Source: Clostridiales bacterium
GTDB taxonomy: Bacteria; Bacillota; Clostridia; Clostridiales; Clostridiaceae
Assembly: GCA_012520205.1 (NCBI GenBank)
Contig: JAAYOT010000237.1
Location: forward strand, 1 to 45,511
Reading direction: 5' to 3'
DNA length: 45,511 nt
In this document: positions 38,804 to 45,511 of the stretch, in pieces
Position numbering within the stretch: the stretch's first letter is position 1
How the letters are laid out: the number at the start of each line of letters is the position of its first letter
Made by a program: the position numbers and the translations under genes
Notes under the pieces: generated by a model
Seen by the model: the letters and a program-made list of their open reading frames with translations, nothing else
Databases searched by the model: none
Told to the model about the DNA's origin: nothing

Positions 38804-39418
38804 TTAAGAAACCATTTCACTTAATTTAATTAATGCTTCGTCTTTTGTATCAAAGAAAAATTCATTGTTCTTTATTGCTTCTTGATCTATCTCAGGAAGA
38901 TTATTTAGTGGCTTATATTCAGTATAAACCTTTTTTTCATCTTCGATTACTTTTCCGTTTTCATCAGTTTTAAATATACTGATATAGCCTTCCTCAGCCC
39001 CTAGATAATATTTATTTGGTTCCAAAGTGGTGGAGTTTACTTCTTCTGATCTTGTATATAGTATTTTAGAATCATTCCATTCAGAAAGTTTATATCCTAC
39101 TTTAGACAATTCTTCACTTAAGGAATCAAGGCTAAGGCTGCCATCTAAGTTTAATATGCTTTTTAAATTTGATAAGCTCTCAGAAAAATCTATATTATCT
39201 AAAGTTTTAAGAGTTACTAAAATATCTTCGTCTAAATAATTGGAAGTTTCGCTATAAACTGTTTTGTTATTATGGTTACTATCTTTAACTCTATAGCTTG
39301 GATTTGTAAGATAGTCGGATACAAAGTAGCTTACTAAGAAACAAATAACAAATAAAGAAATAATAAATATTGCTAGAGATACTTTCTTTTTTAATGTGCT
39401 AAATTTATTATTATTCAT
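38804..39418 (-). CDS. Membrane-anchored protein of unknown function
   Basis: N-terminal TM; start at 39418 (MNNNKFS) after gaggtgat. Confidence 0.65.
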   Translation of the reverse strand: MNNNKFSTLKKKVSLAIFIISLFVICFLVSYFVSDYLTNPSYRVKDSNHNNKTVYSETSNYLDEDILVTLKTLDNIDFSESLSNLKSILNLDGSLSLDSLSEELSKVGYKLSEWNDSKILYTRSEEVNSTTLEPNKYYLGAEEGYISIFKTDENGKVIEDEKKVYTEYKPLNNLPEIDQEAIKNNEFFFDTKDEALIKLSEMVS

Positions 39419-39626
39419 AAAATCACCTCGTATTTGAATTATTAACAAAAAAATTAAAAAATAAACATAAAAATGCATAAAAAGCATTAATTTATAAGAA
39501 AAAAATATATAATTAAAAATTGACATAAAATTGTAATGAAATTATTATCATAATTTGATAAAATATTTATTATGTTGTGAAATAATATTATTATTCCTAA
39601 GACATTAATTAGGGGAGGAGTAAAAA

Positions 39627-41078
39627 ATGAATAGTGAAAATTTAGATAGTGGTAAAAATAAAAGAGGTAAAAAGAAGAGAAGAATGGGGAAAAAGAAGAA
39701 AATTGTCTTAACATCCATTTTTGTTATATTGTTGGCTTTACTAATAGGGGGAATAGCTGTTTATAATAACTTTAGGAATAAAGTTTATGATGAATACGTT
39801 CCAGAGGAAAAGAAGGAAGAAAGTTATACTGAAGTTGATGGAATAACAAATGTTTTATTGATTGGAACGGACGGTAGAACATTAGATGAGCCTTCAAGAT
39901 CTGATTCGATAATTATAGCAACCTTGGATAATAATAATAAAAAAATAAAGTTATCTTCTATTATGAGGGATACATTAGTATACATTCCTGGTTATGATGA
40001 ATATAAAATTAACACTGCATTTTACTTAGGCAGCTTAGAGGAAGATGAAAAAGGTAATCCAAAGGGTGCAGAAGGTGGAGCTGCACTTTTAATGAAAACA
40101 ATAGAAGAAAATTTCAATTTACACTTAGATAAATATGTAATAGTTAATTTCTGGGGGTTTGAAGATATTATAGAAGAACTTGGTGGAATAGACGTAGAAG
40201 TAAAAGACTATGAAATAGATGAAGTTAATAAATATATTGGAGAAGCAACTGGCTTAAATTCACCTTTATTAACAGAGCCTGGTTTTCAACATTTAAATGG
40301 ACAACAAGCTTTAGCTTATGCCAGAATTAGATATGTTGGGAATGGTGGTTTTGAAAGAGCAGAAAGACAAAATAGAGTTTTATCAGAAGTAGCAAAGAAA
40401 TTTAGAAAAATTAATCCATTAAAATATGTTAGCTTAGCTAATACAGTAGCTGATTATGTAAGAACAAATATAGATATACCAGATGCCCTAAATTTAGCTT
40501 ATACAATATATAAACTTCCATCACTTAATATAGAACAGCTTCAAATACCACAAAATGAGTTGATAGCTGGAGATCGTCCTTTTAAAGATAAGGGATGGAG
40601 CTTATTAATTGATTTTGAGCAAAATTCAAAGGTATTATATGATTTTATATTTAATGACAAATTGCCAAATGTTGAAGAATTTGATTTATTTGCAGTAGAA
40701 AGTATTGCTGCGCAATACAATGCAGAAGAAGCAGCATATAATGCTATATATAATATAAATCCTGAAGATTATGATGATAGGGATAAAGAGCCTACTGTAG
40801 ATCCTAATAAAAATAAAGAGGAAAAGAAAGAGGAGGCTCCTGTAAATGAAGGTGAAGAAAATTCAACTGAAGAAAATAATAATGGTTCAACTCCTAATAA
40901 TTTAGAAGAAAATAATGAGGAGCCAGATATAAATAATGAAACTAATAATGGTTCTTCACAGGATCAGAATGTAGAAAATCCTACTAATCCTGATCTTCCT
41001 AATAATAGTGACCATAACACTAATACTAATACAAATCCGGTTAATCCAACTAATGTTGCGGATGAACAGCAGAGTTAG
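39627..41078 (+). CDS. LytR-CpsA-Psr (LCP) family cell wall polymer ligase
   Basis: LIGTDGRTLDEPSRSDSIIIATLD, SIMRDTLVYIPG, GGIDVEV, ALAYARIRYVGNGGFERAERQNRVL. Confidence 0.95.
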   Translation: MNSENLDSGKNKRGKKKRRMGKKKKIVLTSIFVILLALLIGGIAVYNNFRNKVYDEYVPEEKKEESYTEVDGITNVLLIGTDGRTLDEPSRSDSIIIATLDNNNKKIKLSSIMRDTLVYIPGYDEYKINTAFYLGSLEEDEKGNPKGAEGGAALLMKTIEENFNLHLDKYVIVNFWGFEDIIEELGGIDVEVKDYEIDEVNKYIGEATGLNSPLLTEPGFQHLNGQQALAYARIRYVGNGGFERAERQNRVLSEVAKKFRKINPLKYVSLANTVADYVRTNIDIPDALNLAYTIYKLPSLNIEQLQIPQNELIAGDRPFKDKGWSLLIDFEQNSKVLYDFIFNDKLPNVEEFDLFAVESIAAQYNAEEAAYNAIYNINPEDYDDRDKEPTVDPNKNKEEKKEEAPVNEGEENSTEENNNGSTPNNLEENNEEPDINNETNNGSSQDQNVENPTNPDLPNNSDHNTNTNTNPVNPTNVADEQQS

Positions 41079-41118
41079 AATATAAAAAATATATTAGTAA
41101 ATAAATTTTGTGACTAAT

Positions 41119-41169
41119 AGTTCACAGTTAAACTACATTTCTATAATTGATGTATTTTAACTGTGAATT
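41119..41169. repeat. 20-nt imperfect inverted repeat with heptamer-like arms
   Basis: AGTTCACAGTTAAACTACAT / ATGTATTTTAACTGTGAATT. Confidence 0.75.
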
Positions 41170-41275
41170 TCTTTTAAGATATTATATGCTTAGTGAAAAT
41201 AGCTATTTAATACAAATAAAAGTAGTTAATTTTCACAATTATGGTATAATACTAAATATATATAAGGAGGGAAAT

Positions 41276-41914
41276 ATGAATAATTTTTTATTAGAAAAAA
41301 TTTTAATTATTCCGGGGATATTAATTGCATTTACAGTGCAAGGCTATGCAAAGGCAAAAATGGCAGATAAATTAGGTGATAAAACACCAAGATTTCAAGG
41401 AAGGTTAAGTTTTAATCCATTAGATCATATAGATATTATGGGATTTATTATGATATTACTTGCAGGCTTTGGATGGACAAAACCTGTAGAAACTAATCCA
41501 AGTGCCTATAAAAATGGATATAAAGATGCTGTAAAAGTTACTTATGCATCATTATTTTCAACTTTAATAGTGGCATTTATATTTACATTTATATATACTT
41601 TGTGGCTAAAGTTAGGGATATATTTAAATATATCTAGTTTTATGATTATAACTCTTGCCCTTAGTTATATAATACAAATAAATATAAACTTATTTATATT
41701 TAACTTATTACCATTACCAGGTCTAGCGGGTTTTGATTTATTTAGATACTTAAGTCCTAGAAATTTTTATAAGTATTCAGGAATGATATATCAATATCAG
41801 CTTTTTATTTTGGTAGGAGTAGTACTTTTAGGTAAGTATATTTTAGATATTCCATCAAGATTAATCCTAGGGTTATTTTTAAAAATAGCTGGACTATTTT
41901 TGGGAATAATTTAA
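41276..41914 (+). CDS. Site-2 protease family membrane protein
   Basis: Multi-TM; RLSFNPLDHID...GFGWTKPVETNP, NLLPLPGLAGFD; RBS aaggaggg then ATG 41276. Confidence 0.85.
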   Translation: MNNFLLEKILIIPGILIAFTVQGYAKAKMADKLGDKTPRFQGRLSFNPLDHIDIMGFIMILLAGFGWTKPVETNPSAYKNGYKDAVKVTYASLFSTLIVAFIFTFIYTLWLKLGIYLNISSFMIITLALSYIIQININLFIFNLLPLPGLAGFDLFRYLSPRNFYKYSGMIYQYQLFILVGVVLLGKYILDIPSRLILGLFLKIAGLFLGII

Positions 41915-41939
41915 AGATGGCAAATACTAAATAAATTTC

Positions 41940-41968
41940 TTGCAATAATTTACCTACTTATGTATAAT
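41940..41968 (+). promoter_or_regulatory. Promoter of argS T-box leader
   Basis: TTGCAA - 17 nt - TATAAT. Confidence 0.75.
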
Positions 41969-41994
41969 TAGCTTGGTAAAAATCAATATTAATA

Positions 41995-42205
41995 ATATCG
42001 GTGAGAAGAAGAGTAGTGTAATAGATGCTTTTAGCGAGTAAGGGATGGTGTGAGCCTTATAAGATATATTACATGAAGAGAGCCTTTGAGATAACTATTT
42101 ATAGTCGTATTGCTGCGTTAAAGCTTTGAGTGGCATTTTATGCAATTAGAGTGGTACCGCGGAACACTATCCGTCTCTTATATATTTAAGAGGGGGATTT
42201 TTTAT
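41995..42205 (+). promoter_or_regulatory. T-box leader upstream of argS
   Basis: T-box AGAGTGGTACCGCGG at 42148-42162 followed by TCTCTTA...TAAGAGG terminator and T-tract; stem I-like GAAGAGTAGT...GTGTGAGCC. Confidence 0.93.
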
Positions 42206-42240
42206 TTTTAAGAATATATTATTAATTTAAGGAGGAAAAA

Positions 42241-43932
42241 ATGGATTATAAAAAGATAATAGCAGAATTATTAAATAAAGAAATAGATCTTGATATTGAA
42301 ACAATAGAAAATTTAATTGAGATTCCACCTAAACCAGAAATGGGGGATTATGCTTTTCCTTGTTTCCAATTAGCTAAAACTTTTAGAAAAGCACCTAATA
42401 TGATTTCAGAAGAATTAGTTTCTAAGTTAGATAAGAATGGATTTGAGAAAATAATTAATGTTGGACCTTATGTAAACTTCTTTGTAGATAAAAGTGTATT
42501 TACTAAGAATGCAATTGAAAGAATCCTTAAAGAGGGAGATGAATATGGTTCATCTAATATTGGGGAAGGGAAAACAGTTTGTGTTGAATATTCTTCACCT
42601 AATATTGCAAAGCCATTCCATGTAGGGCATTTATTCACAACAGCTATTGGTAATTCTCTATACAAATTATTCAAAAAAGAAGGATATGAAGTTCAAGGGT
42701 TAAATCACCTAGGAGACTGGGGAACACAATTTGGTAAACTAATTTCTGCCTATAAGAGATGGGGAAAGGAAGAAGCTTTAGAAGAAAATGCAATAAATGA
42801 ACTTTTAAGAATATATGTTAAATTCCATGAAGAAGCAGAAAAGGATAATTCATTAGAAGATGAAGCTAGGGCATACTTTAAGGCTTTAGAGGATGGAAAT
42901 GAAGAAGCAACAGAATTATGGAAGAGATTTAGAGATTTAAGTTTAAAAGAATTCTCAAGAATATATGAAATATTTAATGTAAAATTTGATTCCTATGCAG
43001 GAGAAGCCTTCTATAACGACAAAATGGATTCAGTTGTAAATGAACTTAAAGAAAAAGGCCTGTTAGTTGAAAGTAATGGAGCACAAGTTGTTATGCTGGA
43101 TGAGTATAATATGCCTCCATGTATAGTATTAAAGGCAGATGGTGCTTCTATATATGCAACTAGAGATTTAGCAGCTGCTATGTATAGAAAGAAAACTTAC
43201 GATTTCCATAAGTCTATTTACGTAGTTGGCTTGCCTCAAACCCTACATTTTAAACAAGTATTCAAGGTATTAGAACTTGCTGGTCATGAATGGGCAAAAG
43301 ATTGTATTCATGTTGGATTTGGAACGGTAAAATCAGCAACGGGTAAAATGTCAACAAGAAAGGGAGAAATGATTTTATTAGATGATTTAATAAATGAAGC
43401 TGTAGAAAAATCCCTAGAAGTTATTAATGAAAAAAATCCTAAATTAGAAAATAAAGAAGAAGTTGCTAAGAAGATTGGAATTGGATCCATATTATTCACA
43501 TATCTTAAAAATTCAAGAGAAAAAGATATTATATTTGATTGGAAGGAAATACTTTCATTTGATGGAGAAACTGGTCCATATGTACAATATTCTTATGCAA
43601 GAGCTAATAGCATTTTAGCAAGAACTGGAGAAATTAAAGGAGAAGCAGATTATTCAAAACTTAGTTCAAAAGAAGAATTTGAACTAGTTAAAACTTTAGA
43701 AAGCTTTGAAAAGCAAATACATTTAGCAACAGAAAAGTTAGAGCCTTCTGTAGTTACAAGATATGCAATTGAGGTGGCTAAAGATTTTAATAAATTCTAT
43801 AATTCACACTCAGTATTAAATTTAGAAGATGAGGAATTAAAACTTGCAAGAATAAACCTAGTTAAATCTACATGCCAAGTTATAAAAAATTCCCTAGCCC
43901 TATTAGGAATAGAAGTAGTTGAAAAAATGTAA
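42241..43932 (+). CDS. argS: Arginyl-tRNA synthetase
   Basis: [14 protein letters not shown] (HIGH), KMSTRKG, ARANSIL. Confidence 0.97.
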   Translation: MDYKKIIAELLNKEIDLDIETIENLIEIPPKPEMGDYAFPCFQLAKTFRKAPNMISEELVSKLDKNGFEKIINVGPYVNFFVDKSVFTKNAIERILKEGDEYGSSNIGEGKTVCVEYSSPNIAKPFHVGHLFTTAIGNSLYKLFKKEGYEVQGLNHLGDWGTQFGKLISAYKRWGKEEALEENAINELLRIYVKFHEEAEKDNSLEDEARAYFKALEDGNEEATELWKRFRDLSLKEFSRIYEIFNVKFDSYAGEAFYNDKMDSVVNELKEKGLLVESNGAQVVMLDEYNMPPCIVLKADGASIYATRDLAAAMYRKKTYDFHKSIYVVGLPQTLHFKQVFKVLELAGHEWAKDCIHVGFGTVKSATGKMSTRKGEMILLDDLINEAVEKSLEVINEKNPKLENKEEVAKKIGIGSILFTYLKNSREKDIIFDWKEILSFDGETGPYVQYSYARANSILARTGEIKGEADYSKLSSKEEFELVKTLESFEKQIHLATEKLEPSVVTRYAIEVAKDFNKFYNSHSVLNLEDEELKLARINLVKSTCQVIKNSLALLGIEVVEKM

Positions 43933-43934
43933 TG

Positions 43935-43985
43935 AAAAGGTGCTGTGGCGCAATTAAAAGTTTTAATTGTGTTCCGGCACCTTTT
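43935..43985 (+). terminator. Terminator of argS
   Basis: AAAAGGTGC..CGCAATTAAAA/TTTTAATTGTG..GCACCTTTT. Confidence 0.8.
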
Positions 43986-43992
43986 ATAATTA

Positions 43993-44160
43993 TCAATCCC
44001 TTGCAATTCTTATATTTTCCATACTATTTTGTGAGCATCCAGAACAATTAGCCTTGCTTTTATCACTACAGTTGCAGCCACCTTTAGATGCTTTACTAAA
44101 GCTTTTATAAAGAGCTGAAATAGCAAATGCTACAATAAGTATTGTTAGTAATATTTCCAT
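43993..44160 (-). CDS. FeoB-associated Cys-rich membrane protein (55 aa, not in supplied ORF track)
   Basis: MEILLTILIVAFAISALYKSFSKASKGGCNCSDKSKANCSGCSQNSMENIRIARD; N-terminal TM plus Cys cluster; RBS-like gagggtg. Confidence 0.85.
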   Translation of the reverse strand: MEILLTILIVAFAISALYKSFSKASKGGCNCSDKSKANCSGCSQNSMENIRIARD

Positions 44161-44182
44161 AAAAACACCCTCTTTTACAATT

Positions 44183-44201
44183 TGAATTGAAAATCATTAT
44201 C
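44183..44201 (-). promoter_or_regulatory. Fur-box-like sequence upstream of Cys-rich small ORF
   Basis: TGAATTGAAAATCATTATC, 14/19 matches to GATAATGATAATCATTATC. Confidence 0.55.
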
Positions 44202-44442
44202 ATATAAATAGTATAACTAATTGTAAAATCTTAGTCAATAGACTTACTGGTAAATATTATAATACTTAATATAAATATCAAGAATAAATATAAATTAATT
44301 AGAACTTATAGTAAATTACATAATATTATATAACTATATAATTTTTAAATATAACATATTCTTATATTTATTTAAAAATGATATAATGTTATAAGATAGT
44401 AATAATACAAGGTGATAATGATAAGGAAGAAAGAGTGGTAAT

Positions 44443-45180
44443 GTGATTATTCGAGAAAATATTATAGAAGTAGAGCCCACACTTGAAAAATATATGCTGA
44501 AGACGGACTATATTAATAAAACACCGGAAGAACTTATATTTTTCGATTTAGAGCATTACGTTTATAAGAAACCTAAATGTATTGGTGTTTTTGGAGCCTG
44601 TGTTTATGAAAACAATAAGCTGCATGTTACTCAATATATGATAGAAAATAAAAGTGAAGTTGTTCAGATACTATATTTAGCCAAAAAATATTTTGTTAAA
44701 ATGAAAAGAAAAGGAAAAAATGCAATAGTTACTTTTTCGGGAAATAACGATTACACTGTGATAAATTATCTTTTTGAAAAATATAATATTGATTTTAACT
44801 TTTCTAGAGAATTTCAGGATATTGATATTCAAAGGGAATATGAAAAAGAAAAAAAACATTCTATAGGACTTAAGAATTTAGAAAAGGAATTTGGAATAAA
44901 AAGAGAAGAAAGAGATTTAATAAGTGGATCAAATTTAGCAAAAACCTTTAATAAAGTATTAAAAGACAGGGAATATATTATTAGAATGCCAAAAGAAAAA
45001 ATTGAAACAATACTTCTTTATAATGAAGCAGATGTAACAAATTTATATCATATTTATACTTCTTGGAATGAGTATATTAATAAAGATGCTGAAGAGACTA
45101 TAGCTGGGAATAATTTAGAAGAAAAGAATATAGATTTAGAAGAAAAAATAGATGAAGATTTGAAGAAAGACAAAGAATAA
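44443..45180 (+). CDS. Ribonuclease H-like (YprB-type) exonuclease-like protein
   Basis: FFDLEHYVY, GNNDYTVI, LYNEADVTNLYHIY acidic motifs. Confidence 0.75.
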   Translation: MIIRENIIEVEPTLEKYMLKTDYINKTPEELIFFDLEHYVYKKPKCIGVFGACVYENNKLHVTQYMIENKSEVVQILYLAKKYFVKMKRKGKNAIVTFSGNNDYTVINYLFEKYNIDFNFSREFQDIDIQREYEKEKKHSIGLKNLEKEFGIKREERDLISGSNLAKTFNKVLKDREYIIRMPKEKIETILLYNEADVTNLYHIYTSWNEYINKDAEETIAGNNLEEKNIDLEEKIDEDLKKDKE

Positions 45181-45223
45181 ATTTTTTTATTATAGAATTA
45201 TATTAATTTAAGAAGAAATTCTT

Positions 45224-45264
45224 AAATGATAGATGCTCCTAATTTTTAGGAGCATCTATCATTT
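45224..45264. terminator. Bidirectional terminator with 19-bp perfect stem
   Basis: AAATGATAGATGCTCCTAA ttt TTAGGAGCATCTATCATTT. Confidence 0.88.
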
Positions 45265-45511
45265 TTAAAGACTTTCCGTCAGATATAATAACAATTGTAC
45301 CCTTAAGATCTGTTCTAAAAACTTTAGTATCCTTAATCCTTTCTAAGACTTCCTTAGTAGGGTGTCCATAATTATTATTTTCTCCTGCTGAAATGACACT
45401 TATATAAGGATCTACTTTAGAGAAAAATTCCTTGCTAGTTGAAGAGGAGGACCCGTGATGACCAATTTTTAAAAGGTCAGCTTTTAAATTATAGCCTGAA
45501 TTTATAACCTC
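45239..45511 (-). CDS. ComEC/Rec2-type MBL-fold hydrolase, C-terminal part (runs off window)
   Basis: Minus-strand translation EVINSGYNLKADLLKIGHHGSSSSTSKEFFSKVDPYISVISAGENNNYGHPTKEVLERIKDTKVFRTDLKGTIVIISDGKSLKMIDAPKN*. Confidence 0.87.
   Translation of the reverse strand, partial: EVINSGYNLKADLLKIGHHGSSSSTSKEFFSKVDPYISVISAGENNNYGHPTKEVLERIKDTKVFRTDLKGTIVIISDGKSLKMIDAPKN

Overview
Low-GC window typical of Clostridium sensu stricto, mostly conserved housekeeping genes. Left half: a sporulation/envelope/ribosome cluster (yqfC-yqfD-pgpH-ybeY-dgkA-cdd-era-recO), a CBS-HTH regulator with ppdK, then dnaG-rpoD-trmK-nif3 and rnpB. Right half: a TPP riboswitch with thiT, a frameshifted galM, a K+ channel gene, a trehalose locus (treR/treB/treA), tRNA-Leu(GAG), acyP, ndk, an XRE-cupin/potABCD operon, a GNAT/DJ-1-like fusion, arginase, an LCP protein, a site-2 protease, T-box-argS, and a 55-aa FeoB-associated Cys-rich ORF missing from the ORF track. 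I see no prophage, transposon, CRISPR array or recognisable defence island. The least explained signal is a set of intergenic arrays with a strict 7-nt period but different unit sequences. They lie at gene 3' ends, mostly convergent junctions, and several fold into hairpins. Other leads are tandem palindromic operators on a near-consensus treB promoter, a DgkA-PAP2 fusion, absence of phoH from its usual slot, repeated TTTAGT/ACTAAA palindromes upstream of the pot regulator, and paired GAATATTC sites around the CBS-HTH regulator promoter. All family assignments are from reading the translations; no database search was run.
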